DNA from: an uncultured Bacteroidia bacterium
GTDB taxonomy: Bacteria; Bacteroidota; Bacteroidia; NS11-12g; UBA9320
Direction: 5' to 3'
Assembly: GCA_905478335.1 (NCBI GenBank)
Contig: CAJQIC010000025.1
Span: 17,067-81,066 of the forward strand
Length of the DNA: 64,000 nt
A model generated the notes under the pieces. That model ran no database searches, was not told the DNA's origin, and saw nothing but the letters and a program-made list of their open reading frames with translations. The stretch's first letter is position 1, and the number at the start of each line of letters is the position of its first letter. The position numbers were made by a program, and so were the translations under genes. Shown piece by piece: positions 55,591 through 64,000 of the stretch.

Positions 55591-56430
55591 TTATCTTCCC
55601 AAATACGACAACGTCAATGGAATATTGTCGGTCTGAATGTAGTCTGGTTCGAATTTAATTGCAGGTGAAATATCCTGACGGATTTTAACTCCATACAAAG
55701 CAATCTCGAAGCCTGCGTCTTTTGCTTTTTGAATAGTTGCACTGGTTTCGTCCAAATAATTCACAACAAAACCCGAAACATATAGACCCGTTTTATCGAT
55801 ATTTTCATCTGTGATTGGCGCAGTAAAAAAAAGTTTGAACCCCATTACTTTCTCTAGAAATTTTAGCTTTACAATGCAATCGTGATCTCTAGTTTCTACA
55901 ATGGTTTTAGATAAATTGGAGTATTTACCTAGAGCTTTGCTTAAGGCATTTTCAAGTAGCCTATTGTATGACTTTTGATCACTAACCTCATATTGATTTT
56001 GGATGTTTAAAAATAGAAAGACATCCAACTGGAGGCTATCAATGTATTTGAATAAATCACATAATCGCCAAAGCCCAACATCATTATAGATAGTCGTTTG
56101 GCCATCTCGCCTGCTTACGGTTTGAAGTTCGGCCCAAGTTTTTTGAGAGATATAACCTGTATCGTTTGTTCCAGACTCCAGCTTTCGATCATGATACAAT
56201 ACGATTTGCGAGTCTGCAGTAATTTGAATATCGACTTCTACCCCATCAGCACCTTGAGACAACAAGGCTTGCGTAATACTTAGTTTAGAGTTGGTTGGAT
56301 AGTGATTATTGACACTTGGAAAGCCAGACCCGGCATGACCTAATACGACAATACCGTCTTTTGATATTGTTGCGTCATTGCATCCAGTTAAGGCAACTAC
56401 AATCGATATGAAAGTCCAAAATTTATGCAA
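55591..56430 (-). CDS. Glycerophosphodiester phosphodiesterase-like lipoprotein
   Basis: TIM-barrel protein of 279 residues with lipobox ALTGC (Cys17). The GDPD core is recognised by GHAGSG (His32), VEVDIQ (Glu65, Asp67) and LYHDRKL (His80). Most family members read GHRG at the first motif; here the arginine, which helps bind the phosphate, is alanine (Ala33). It may have a different substrate or reduced activity. The start is TTG at 56430, within the 3' end of the upstream gene (34-nt overlap). Confidence 0.88.
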   Translation of the reverse strand: MHKFWTFISIVVALTGCNDATISKDGIVVLGHAGSGFPSVNNHYPTNSKLSITQALLSQGADGVEVDIQITADSQIVLYHDRKLESGTNDTGYISQKTWAELQTVSRRDGQTTIYNDVGLWRLCDLFKYIDSLQLDVFLFLNIQNQYEVSDQKSYNRLLENALSKALGKYSNLSKTIVETRDHDCIVKLKFLEKVMGFKLFFTAPITDENIDKTGLYVSGFVVNYLDETSATIQKAKDAGFEIALYGVKIRQDISPAIKFEPDYIQTDNIPLTLSYLGR

Positions 56431-56864
56431 TACGAAAATCCATTAATTGAGTAGTGTTCTGCGGTCTCTCCATAGCCACCAAAACCAACACTATTGGTAG
56501 CTTGTAATTTTGGTGTGAGCCTAAACATCATGGTGTATCCAAGATTCACTTCCTGAATTGTAGCTTCCTGAATTGGTAGTAAAAGATAGCTTACAAATGC
56601 CTTTGTTTGAATAGCGCCAGAATCGATAAGGTTATATCCCGTTTGAACGTTTATTCCTGGTGTTGCCGACCACGGTAGTTTGTTCTTGCCATAATTAAAA
56701 CTTGGGCCAACACTAACATGCCAATGATTAAAATTTCGCTGAGCGGTTATGTTGTGATTGATTCCAGAATAAGACGTTCCTATAGCGCTATTTAATGTCC
56801 AGTCCTGTGCGTTCACTTTAACCGTGCACATAACAAGAACAATGAAAAATAGGCTTATCCGCAT
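56397..56864 (-). CDS. Hypothetical outer-membrane barrel-like protein
   Basis: Protein of 155 residues with a signal peptide (1-19, ending VNAQ), alternating hydrophobic/polar strands and a C-terminus ending GLSYRL, features of small outer-membrane barrels. It lies 24 nt after the TonB receptor gene and overlaps the GDPD gene by 34 nt, so the three probably form one operon. No family is recognised. Confidence 0.7.
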   Translation of the reverse strand: MRISLFFIVLVMCTVKVNAQDWTLNSAIGTSYSGINHNITAQRNFNHWHVSVGPSFNYGKNKLPWSATPGINVQTGYNLIDSGAIQTKAFVSYLLLPIQEATIQEVNLGYTMMFRLTPKLQATNSVGFGGYGETAEHYSINGFSYCINFGLSYRL

Positions 56865-56888
56865 GAAACAAAAATAGGGCGAATAGAA

Positions 56889-59210
56889 TTAGAATTTATA
56901 GCTAACAGATAAACTCGGAAGAATCGGCAGCTGATTTATTCGTTTGTAGCTAACACGATCAAAATAGAAGATATTATCGCGATTGTACATGTTGGTACAA
57001 CTCAAAATCACTTCCATCAGTTTGTCAGTTAGTTTGCCGTCTTTGCGGAATTCAATTGTTCTTTTCACACTTGCGTCAAGACGGTGATAGTAAGGCAATC
57101 TGCCACGATTGATTTCGTCATACACCACCGTAAAATCACCATTCGCTGTTCTGTAATCATCAGAGGTCCCATCATTAAACGTTAAGTTCTCGTAAAAGCC
57201 CTGCGTCAGGGTAAATGGGAATCCACTTCCAAAGTTCAACCTAACATTCGCTTCCCAAAGTTTATCTTCACCAAACGCATACGAAGTTACTACGTTGATG
57301 TTATGTCGTCTATCAAAATGAGGTTGATATTTTCTTCTTCCATCGTTACGAGAAACGTTGTTATACGAATACACCAGCCATAAATACCAACGATCCGTTT
57401 GGCGTTTGTAGGTTATATCAAAACCATAAGCCAGTCCGGTTTCAACAACGTAATCCTTGCGCTGGTACTCTGGTTTATCGGCATATTCAAGGTTATCGTC
57501 GTAAATTTTGTCTCTATTGATATTGGTGATCTGCGTAAAGTCTTTAGCATACCCTTCAATATTAAACGACGACAAACTATCTGCGTCAATTTCAAAGCCG
57601 CCAACCAAATGACGTGCCGTTTGCATTCTGTGTGTTACTGGTTTTGTGCCAACCATATCAGGTAACTCATCTGGACCGCTTAAAAATCCATAAAACAAAT
57701 TCACCACGTCTCGATCACTCGATGCACTCATTAGGTTCTGAGAATATAAACCGGTGGCCATTTTAAACCGTAATCTTTTTCCAATCAGGTATTTAAACCT
57801 GAACCTTGGTTCCCAGCTCGAATTACCTAAAGAAGCATATAACTGAACCCGAAGTCCTGGTTCAAATATGAATCTGTTTTGGACCTTTGCATTATAATTT
57901 ACAAAAGCTGCAAGTTCAGTGGTATTATTCTCTTGGGTAATCCTTCTGTTGACTGCGTTATAAATTTGAAATGCGGTCTTGAAACCATTCAGTTCCATAC
58001 CATACTTCAATTTGGCGTCTTTCATGAAATACGAAAAGTTCAATCCTAAATTAAACCCATCTATACCCGAACTTCTTGGCTGAGCATCTTGCTCAATTTG
58101 ATCTATATTGTACTTAGAGTAGGCAAATGATCCGTCAATGATGTTTTTTGAAGCTTGAGGAACCATCAAAAACTTCCCGCCAAATCCAGATGATTTCCAA
58201 TCGTATGTGGTTGTGTTCGGGAAATCCACCAAGTCATTGTAATCGAAATAAAACAGTTTCAGAAAACTACCACTCTGGCTGTTCAACGATAACTTGGTAT
58301 ACAGATCGCTGAAACTATATGGTAATTGGTCTTCTCCTACGTAGTTGTAAAACAGGTTAGACGTATTGTCTAAATAACTATTCTTATAACTAACAATGTA
58401 CGAAGCATTCGCCTTTCCCTCTTTATTCTTACTCTTTAAAGGTCCTTCAATTAAAGCTTTCGCTGTAAATGGGTTGACATTGAGCTTACCCGACATTTCG
58501 TTTCTATTTCCATCACGGGTTTGCACATCAACAATTGCAGAGATTCTTCCTCCATATTCGGCAGAAAAGCCGGCGGAATACACATCGGTTGTTTTAAGAA
58601 TATCTGTATCGAAAACAGAAAATAACCCAATGGAGTGAAACGGGTTGTAGATGGTCATTCCATCCAACAACACCTTGTTCATGATTGGTGATCCTCCACG
58701 AATATAAAGTTGGCCACCTTGATCTCCACTGAACACCACACCAGGCAATACTTGCAAGTACTGAACCAAATCTGGTTCGCCACCAACCGTAGGAATTTGG
58801 GTAAGTTGCTTCGGTGAAATGCTGACCTCACTTATACGCACCGTAGCTTCGTTCTTCTTGCGCTCCAGATCAATATCCACACGCCCAAGGGTATTTTTAT
58901 TAGGAGCGAGGAACAGATTAATTAAATCTCTCTGGCCTGGTCTGATGGTGATATCCTTTACAACGCTGTCGTAGCCCACGGATATGGCAACGATTCTGTA
59001 TTTACCTGGATCTACATCGCCAACGGTAAAATATCCATATTCATCTGTTAATGCGCCTAAGGGTTGGTTTTCGACAACGATGGTGCTATACGGTATAGCC
59101 TCTCCCGTTTTCTGATTGTATACAAATCCTTTGATTTCACCTTTCTGACCCATTGCCGAAAAAGCAAAGATGATTAGTGAACAAAACGTTAGAATATATT
59201 TCAAATACAA
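56889..59210 (-). CDS. TonB-dependent receptor with carboxypeptidase-regulatory-like domain
   Basis: Outer-membrane transporter of up to 773 residues: signal peptide (ending SAMGQ), regulatory-like domain (about 24-105), plug (about 125-235, with LYIRGGSPIMNKVLLDG) and barrel ending in VSYKF. It belongs to the subgroup often found beside DUF4249 lipoproteins, but its downstream partners here are the 155-residue barrel protein and GDPD. The start is TTG at 59210; a second TTG two codons later would give MKYILTF. It is divergent from the di-heme peroxidase gene. Substrate unknown; a phosphodiester-containing ligand is a guess from the GDPD neighbour. Confidence 0.9.
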   Translation of the reverse strand: MYLKYILTFCSLIIFAFSAMGQKGEIKGFVYNQKTGEAIPYSTIVVENQPLGALTDEYGYFTVGDVDPGKYRIVAISVGYDSVVKDITIRPGQRDLINLFLAPNKNTLGRVDIDLERKKNEATVRISEVSISPKQLTQIPTVGGEPDLVQYLQVLPGVVFSGDQGGQLYIRGGSPIMNKVLLDGMTIYNPFHSIGLFSVFDTDILKTTDVYSAGFSAEYGGRISAIVDVQTRDGNRNEMSGKLNVNPFTAKALIEGPLKSKNKEGKANASYIVSYKNSYLDNTSNLFYNYVGEDQLPYSFSDLYTKLSLNSQSGSFLKLFYFDYNDLVDFPNTTTYDWKSSGFGGKFLMVPQASKNIIDGSFAYSKYNIDQIEQDAQPRSSGIDGFNLGLNFSYFMKDAKLKYGMELNGFKTAFQIYNAVNRRITQENNTTELAAFVNYNAKVQNRFIFEPGLRVQLYASLGNSSWEPRFRFKYLIGKRLRFKMATGLYSQNLMSASSDRDVVNLFYGFLSGPDELPDMVGTKPVTHRMQTARHLVGGFEIDADSLSSFNIEGYAKDFTQITNINRDKIYDDNLEYADKPEYQRKDYVVETGLAYGFDITYKRQTDRWYLWLVYSYNNVSRNDGRRKYQPHFDRRHNINVVTSYAFGEDKLWEANVRLNFGSGFPFTLTQGFYENLTFNDGTSDDYRTANGDFTVVYDEINRGRLPYYHRLDASVKRTIEFRKDGKLTDKLMEVILSCTNMYNRDNIFYFDRVSYKRINQLPILPSLSVSYKF

Positions 59211-59318
59211 TCCCTTTTGAGAGGCGCAATGTTAAGTAATTATTGCAAAGTAGCTGCAACGAATCAGGGTCAATATTGTATCTTTACCGTAATTAAATTG
59301 AACTCATTTTACAACTGC

Positions 59319-60410
59319 ATGAAGATGCTTGACAAACGGCAAAAATTATTCGGATTTCTATTCATTTCAACGTTATTCCTAGTAACATCATGTGTTAAAG
59401 ATCCAGCCGTAAACAGCCCATTCATATCATGTGGAACGCCATTTGAAGTTGTTCTTCCTGCTCAAACCCCACCAATGCCAATTCCAGAAGACAACCCAAT
59501 GACGGTTGAAGGGATAGAACTTGGCAAGCATCTTTTCTACGAAAAAATGTTGTCGGGTGACAATACATTGGCTTGTGCTGGGTGCCATTTACAATCAGAA
59601 GCTTTTGCCGATGTAAACAAGTTTAGTATTGGAATTGATGGATTTGCGGGTTCTCGTGGAGCCATGCCCATTGCTAATGCTGCATGGGCAGACAAATACT
59701 TTTGGGACGGCAAAGCCAATTCTTTGGAAGAAGTTGTTTTGTTTCCGATTCAATCCGAAGTAGAAATGCACGAAAGTGTGTTCAGAGCAGTTAAGAAACT
59801 GCAAGATTCGGATCAATATCCAAGTATGTTCTATCAAGCGTTTTGTGATTCGGCGATAACGGTTGAGAATATGGCTAAGGCCATGGCGCAGTTTATGCGC
59901 AGCATCGTTTCTTATAATTATAGGTCATTGCCAAACTTAGGTAAGGACTTAAGAAACCCTGTCCAACAGCGTGGCTTACAGGTTTTTCAAGACGAAACCA
60001 AAGGTGATTGTTTTCACTGCCACACATTAACCACTTTTACGACCAACTTTGATTTCTTTAACAATGGTCTCATTGAAAACCCAAGCCAAAACACTGGTTT
60101 AGGAGGTCAAACTGGTGACCCTAATGACGCGGGCAAGTTCAAAACGCCGTCATTACTTAATTTACGACATACGGCTCCATATATGCATGATGGTCGGTTT
60201 CAAACGCTTCGTGAAGTTGTCGACTTCTATGATACGGGATTTCATGTTTCTCCAACATTGAGTTTAGACTTGTTAAAACACACAAAGGATAGGAAACCCG
60301 TTGCGCGAGCATGGACTGAACAAGATAAACGAGACTTGATTGCTTTTCTAATAACCTTAAACGACGACTCGTTACTCAATAATCCGAAATGGTCGGACCC
60401 GAATAAGTAA
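59319..60410 (+). CDS. Di-heme cytochrome c peroxidase (MauG/CCP family) lipoprotein
   Basis: Periplasm-facing lipoprotein of 363 residues from ATG 59319, chosen because a signal with lipobox VTSC follows; in-frame codons upstream back to 59217 carry no signal. Two c-type heme sites are present: CAGCH (Cys86, Cys89, His90) for the peroxidatic heme and CFHCH (Cys231, Cys234, His235) for the electron-transfer heme. Conserved FWDGKANSLEEVV and TPSLLNLRHTAPYMHDG segments are typical of the family. It reduces hydrogen peroxide or oxidises a substrate using c-type electrons. Alone in its unit, between two TonB receptor operons. Confidence 0.94.
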   Translation: MKMLDKRQKLFGFLFISTLFLVTSCVKDPAVNSPFISCGTPFEVVLPAQTPPMPIPEDNPMTVEGIELGKHLFYEKMLSGDNTLACAGCHLQSEAFADVNKFSIGIDGFAGSRGAMPIANAAWADKYFWDGKANSLEEVVLFPIQSEVEMHESVFRAVKKLQDSDQYPSMFYQAFCDSAITVENMAKAMAQFMRSIVSYNYRSLPNLGKDLRNPVQQRGLQVFQDETKGDCFHCHTLTTFTTNFDFFNNGLIENPSQNTGLGGQTGDPNDAGKFKTPSLLNLRHTAPYMHDGRFQTLREVVDFYDTGFHVSPTLSLDLLKHTKDRKPVARAWTEQDKRDLIAFLITLNDDSLLNNPKWSDPNK

Positions 60411-60484
60411 AGCACGTATTTTCAGTAAATGAAACAAGGTTAATGCACAATACCATATCCATTACCGTGCTAGAAGTAATCCAT

Positions 60485-61378
60485 TTACCGTATGGTATCA
60501 CTTTCAACATTGGACGCGATAAAGGCTCCTAATCCGTTGATGATATTGCTATGCACAATAACCGCACTACCAAACGGGCCAGCTTGTTGCAAATCATCCC
60601 TATCGCGGTATTGCTGTAACGTCTTGTAATAATTGTAGAAGTCTCGCGTCACTGAACGCAATTCGATCAAGTACAGCACATCGGAGTTTGCAGCTACCAA
60701 TCCTCCTGGTGGCACAGCCTCGATCTTCTTGGTTTGTCCGTTAAATAAAACATCATTAAACAGGAATCCTCCATCATTTAACTTCATCGTTTCTGGTGCT
60801 TTTAGAGAGGCATCATTGATCTGAAATTCAAAAGGAATAAACAGGTCTGCTGTTTCGCTATAGTAATAAAAATGAAGCATGTAATAGTTACTTCCTGCTT
60901 GGTCCGTCCACTCAATAGAAATTAGATCGGAAGGTCGCCCATCCATGTCAGTACCGCCATTCTCGATATAACCAATTGATTTATTTCCTACTTCAAGTGG
61001 AATAAAGCTCCGAGCGAAAACCGTTGGCCTTTCTCCTGCATTATCCTGAACCTCAATAGTATAGGATTTTCCAGAAATCGCTGATTGGTTTGACAAGAAA
61101 CTTTTGCTAGCCGCATCATATGTGGTAGAAACAGTGCTTCCGTCGGCTTTGAGTAATATGGTCACGTCGCTATAGTCTAAAGGCAAATCGTTGGTGTAAG
61201 CACCGGCATTGTCGCTTATTTTAATATGAATGGGTTCCAGGTTATTCAACGAACTGTTTACAACCAGTTTAGGTTGGAAACTTGGTAATTGACCTTGTGG
61301 TATGGGTTGATCGTTGCTACATGATTGCAATATGCCAATCAGAACGATAAACGTAAGTATTTTGATTGTTTGTTTCAT
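60485..61378 (-). CDS. DUF4249 family lipoprotein
   Basis: Lipoprotein of 297 residues with lipobox LQSC (Cys20) and an all-beta domain with the family's features: PKLVVNSSLNN after the signal, LDYSDVTILLKADG, SYTIEVQDNAGERPTVFARSFIP pieces and a C-terminal RSVTRDFYNYYKTLQQY helix. It follows the TonB receptor gene by 2 nt. By analogy with SusD-like partners it may cap or feed the receptor (inference). Confidence 0.92.
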   Translation of the reverse strand: MKQTIKILTFIVLIGILQSCSNDQPIPQGQLPSFQPKLVVNSSLNNLEPIHIKISDNAGAYTNDLPLDYSDVTILLKADGSTVSTTYDAASKSFLSNQSAISGKSYTIEVQDNAGERPTVFARSFIPLEVGNKSIGYIENGGTDMDGRPSDLISIEWTDQAGSNYYMLHFYYYSETADLFIPFEFQINDASLKAPETMKLNDGGFLFNDVLFNGQTKKIEAVPPGGLVAANSDVLYLIELRSVTRDFYNYYKTLQQYRDRDDLQQAGPFGSAVIVHSNIINGLGAFIASNVESDTIR

Positions 61379-61380
61379 GA

Positions 61381-63768
61381 TTAGATATTGACACGGTAGG
61401 TTAGAAATGGAAGAAAAGAATAACTCGACCTTGTATATGCGGTGTACTTATAATTGGTTGTGGTGTCGTCTCGCTCACTAAAGATGGATTGCACATTACG
61501 GGTACCCAACAAGTTATATACGCTTAATTCTAAGCTTTGGACTTCGTCGGAAAAGTGCCATTCAAACTTCGCATCGAGTCGGGCATGATACGTAGACCTA
61601 TAATTGTTAATCTCGTCGTAGGCCAATACCACATCACCGTCTAAATCACGATACTTTGACGTTGGCAGCGTAAATGGATTTCCAGTCGCTCCGACGCCTA
61701 TTACTGAGAATACAAAATTTTCAAGGTTAACGATGTACCCGATTTTACCTATAACACGTCTGTCGTAGTCAAAAGAAAATGACTCTCCCCTATTGAGCTC
61801 AGCGTATTTTCTGGTGGCATTTGAGAATGTCGCACTTGCCCAAAAAATTGTATTGTCTCCAACATACTTGAAGCTATTTTCAATTCCAATAACTGCTCCA
61901 TCACCAACAAGTGAATTGGCTTCCATATCGTCTCTATCAAATAGGTCTGCCGCATAAAAAATGGGTTGATTAGACAAAATTTTATAATAGGCTTCACTCG
62001 AGAATCTGGTTCGTTTACCGGGTTTTGTATGGTAGCCCAATGATATAATGTCACTGGTTTGCGGCTTCAATTTCTCACTAGCAGGAAGGTAGACGACAAA
62101 ATTATCGGTAGCAGTTCCGTCGGTATTGTACAAATGCATAAACTGATGCATTCTTGAGTAAGAGAATTTTACTGACGATGTTGGTGAAACCAAGTATCGA
62201 CCTGAGAACCTCGGTTCTGGATAAACCCGTGTAAAATTATGGTATGAATACACCGTGGCGCGCATTCCTGCGTTAAAAGCCAGTTTGTCGTTATACGTGT
62301 ACTCGTCTTCTATGTATAATGATGTTTCTATACCTGTTTGGATAACCGTATCTCCATATTGATCGTCTGTGATTAAATCTCCGTCAATGGTATACCGTTT
62401 GTCTACAAGCGAACCCGAGTTGTTTAAATGAAGTCTATTTTGAAGCCCGTAACGAAGCACCACTTTTTTGTTCTTTCTATGCTCAAAATCTGCTTGAGCG
62501 CCAACTTCTCCAGCGGAAAAACGCACGGTATAATCACTAATTGCGTTTGAGCCAATTGGTGCGGTATAGTCCGTTTCGCTTAAGGTTATGCCGTTAGAAT
62601 AGTTGGTATAATAGGCCGTGAAAGTAGCCGTTGTTTTTTTATCAAATATATGCAGCCAATCAGCCGATGTTGTTTGATTTTTCACCGTTATATCAAACGT
62701 AAAATCCAGCTCTTTAACACTTGTGTTGGTGTCGTTAAATTCTGACCCAGAAACCTTAATTTTATCTTTTAAGCTGTAATAACTAAGGGTTAATTTATTC
62801 TTAGGATTTAAGTTAAGATCTAGCTTTCCGCTAAAATCTCTATAAAACAATTCTTGATCAGCCACATCTAATAAAAGATCGATGTACGACCGTCTGAACG
62901 TAATACCCAAAGAATTGCCATTACCCAGCGGTAACCCCACTTTAAAATTACCCAAAACAGGACTTATGGCAATATCCGCTTCAGCCTCTTGTGCATTGCC
63001 GGCTGTTGATTTAACGTCCATCACACTGGATAAACGTCCACCAAAACGCGCTGGGAAAGCCGCTTTGTACAACACAACCTCTTCGGCAGTTGCGCTGCTA
63101 AAATTCGATATATATCCTTCGAAGTGACCGAGGCTATATACTGGTGCTCCATTTAAAAGAATCTGATTTTGTCCAAGTCCACCGCCACGAACGGTCATAT
63201 CACTATAGCCATCAGAAGCAAACTCTACACCTGCGTTAACCTGTAAGGCTTTAGAAACATCTGGTTCAGAAAATATGAATGGAAGAGCATCTAACTCTGC
63301 TTTTGTCATTACAATCTTGTCTGACTCTACATCTGTTATTTCATGATTTGTGGAAGAACTCGGTGTATAATGTGTGAATTCGGTATTAAAAATTGGGACT
63401 AGGTTTAGATTAAAATTCCCATTTTCATCTGCATCAAAACGGAGTAGTTTGGTTGACAAACCAGGGTTTCTAAAGATCGGCACAACCAATGTTGCACCAT
63501 TTTCTTGAAACACGACCTGCATTTCTCTTCTTTCGTAGCCCGGTTTTTCCATATACGCCGTAAACGAATCTTTGGATGTTATCAGATTAAAAAAGCCAAA
63601 AGCATTTGTTGCCGACTCGATGGAATCTGCAGGGATCCAAACGCGTAAATTGGACAAGGAATTATCTGTTGTTTCGGAAGTCACAAACCCTGAAAAGTGA
63701 TGTTCCGTTTGTGCCTGAATTATGTTATAGCTGGTTATTAATAACCAAAACAAAATGTGTTTTCTCAT
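61381..63768 (-). CDS. TonB-dependent receptor paired with DUF4249
   Basis: Outer-membrane transporter of 795 residues: signal peptide (1-19, ending IQAQ), a divergent carboxypeptidase-regulatory-like domain (about 24-100), plug (about 150-260, with TVRGGGLGQNQILLNG) and barrel ending in YRVNI. It lies 2 nt upstream of the DUF4249 gene, the usual arrangement. A promoter with TATCTTTG is at 63785-63792. The ligand is unknown. Confidence 0.92.
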   Translation of the reverse strand: MRKHILFWLLITSYNIIQAQTEHHFSGFVTSETTDNSLSNLRVWIPADSIESATNAFGFFNLITSKDSFTAYMEKPGYERREMQVVFQENGATLVVPIFRNPGLSTKLLRFDADENGNFNLNLVPIFNTEFTHYTPSSSTNHEITDVESDKIVMTKAELDALPFIFSEPDVSKALQVNAGVEFASDGYSDMTVRGGGLGQNQILLNGAPVYSLGHFEGYISNFSSATAEEVVLYKAAFPARFGGRLSSVMDVKSTAGNAQEAEADIAISPVLGNFKVGLPLGNGNSLGITFRRSYIDLLLDVADQELFYRDFSGKLDLNLNPKNKLTLSYYSLKDKIKVSGSEFNDTNTSVKELDFTFDITVKNQTTSADWLHIFDKKTTATFTAYYTNYSNGITLSETDYTAPIGSNAISDYTVRFSAGEVGAQADFEHRKNKKVVLRYGLQNRLHLNNSGSLVDKRYTIDGDLITDDQYGDTVIQTGIETSLYIEDEYTYNDKLAFNAGMRATVYSYHNFTRVYPEPRFSGRYLVSPTSSVKFSYSRMHQFMHLYNTDGTATDNFVVYLPASEKLKPQTSDIISLGYHTKPGKRTRFSSEAYYKILSNQPIFYAADLFDRDDMEANSLVGDGAVIGIENSFKYVGDNTIFWASATFSNATRKYAELNRGESFSFDYDRRVIGKIGYIVNLENFVFSVIGVGATGNPFTLPTSKYRDLDGDVVLAYDEINNYRSTYHARLDAKFEWHFSDEVQSLELSVYNLLGTRNVQSIFSERDDTTTNYKYTAYTRSSYSFLPFLTYRVNI

Positions 63769-63784
63769 TTTTTCGGATTGCTAA

Positions 63785-63816
63785 CAAAGATATAGAAGGC
63801 ATCACATTATAATCAA
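63785..63816 (-). promoter_or_regulatory. Promoter of the TonB receptor/DUF4249 operon
   Basis: On the minus strand TTG (63814-63816), 21 nt spacer, TATCTTTG (63785-63792), ending 16 nt before the ATG. The spacer is slightly long. Confidence 0.5.
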
Positions 63817-63881
63817 TCTAAATCGAATTGTTATATGAATTTTACGATAAGGCATAAAATTAAATCAAATGGACAAAAACG

Positions 63882-63912
63882 TTAGATAATTATATAAACC
63901 GTTTTATCTTTG
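63882..63912 (+). promoter_or_regulatory. Promoter of tRNA-Arg
   Basis: TTA (63882-63884, one base off TTG), 20 nt spacer, TATCTTTG (63905-63912), ending 12 nt before the tRNA. Confidence 0.6.
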
Positions 63913-63924
63913 CACCCCTTAATC

Positions 63925-63998
63925 GGCCCTGTAGCTCAACTGAATAGAGTATCTGACTACGGATCAGAAGGTTCCAGGTTTGAATCCTGGCAGGGTCA
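63925..63998 (+). tRNA. tRNA-Arg (anticodon ACG)
   Basis: Complete cloverleaf: acceptor GGCCCTG/CAGGGTC with one G-U pair, D arm GCTC...GAGT, anticodon stem TCTGA/TCAGA with loop CTACGGA (ACG), T arm CCAGG TTTGAAT CCTGG and discriminator A. CCA is not encoded (the next bases are CT). Confidence 0.95.
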
Positions 63999-64000
63999 CT

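Noticed and set aside
60411..60484. Terminator formed by AGCACG and CGTGCT between the peroxidase and DUF4249 genes.
   Set aside because: The arms are only six bases, about 48 nt apart and without a T run.

Overview
The window (about 40% GC by eye) comes from a Bacteroidota genome, most likely a marine member of the Flavobacteriales or a close relative. The evidence is three large TonB-dependent receptors with carboxypeptidase-regulatory-like N-termini, a DUF4249 lipoprotein, a type IX secretion C-terminal sorting domain, a SecA of about 1100 residues, a carotenoid (lycopene) cyclase, and promoters of the Bacteroidota type (TTG about 18-20 nt before TAnnTTTG). No phage, insertion sequence, CRISPR array or rRNA operon is visible. 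The genes are mostly chromosomal housekeeping and envelope genes.

Layout. 1-8032 (minus): the 5' two thirds of an M16 zinc peptidase, an OmpA/SPOR-type envelope protein, a methyltransferase with a membrane protein, a CDGSH iron-sulfur protein, a pirin, a SRPBCC protein, a membrane protein and an alpha/beta hydrolase. 8033-8474: an 8-nt repeat array and tRNA-His with its terminator and promoter. 8621-21309: a giant TPR protein, the ppk1-ppx polyphosphate pair, a LysM protein overlapping an O-antigen-ligase-like protein, an NfeD-type membrane protease, a family 9 glycosyltransferase and lycopene cyclase. 21498-25793: DinB, cupin, two tandem paralogous membrane proteins and HtpG with a clear terminator. 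26166-26705: an ORF6N (phage antirepressor-like) gene lying alone between related direct repeats. 27140-31301: a tightly packed operon of an S9D peptidase, an unknown protein, two thioredoxin-fold lipoproteins and a 50-residue zinc-ribbon protein. 31488-38180: a bestrophin gene broken by a nonsense codon, TspO, a TraB/GumN protein with a very acidic tyrosine-rich segment, a polytopic membrane protein and a glutamine/methionine transaminase plus omega-amidase pair. 38161-41663: a ZnuD-like TonB receptor, a DUF4625-like lipoprotein and a His/Cys-rich exported peptide, a candidate zinc (or other metal) uptake unit. 41683-47493: pyrG, kdsB, a TerC-family protein, about 600 bp of modular short repeats, a MORN-repeat protein and a small lipoprotein. 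47609-52572: secA, a SPOR-like protein and a PLP decarboxylase also broken by an in-frame TAA. 52736-63998: a T9SS cargo protein, a lipoprotein GDPD, a barrel-like protein, a TonB receptor, a di-heme peroxidase, a DUF4249/TonB receptor pair and tRNA-Arg.

The observations most worth following are: (1) a family of degenerate 7-nt and 8-nt tandem arrays that recur with the same modules and polarity in at least five intergenic regions, one of which supplies the -33 element of a promoter for an apparently leaderless gene; (2) two genes interrupted by in-frame TAA codons with intact reading frame beyond; and (3) the putative metal-uptake locus. No previously unknown multi-gene defence or biosynthetic system could be demonstrated.
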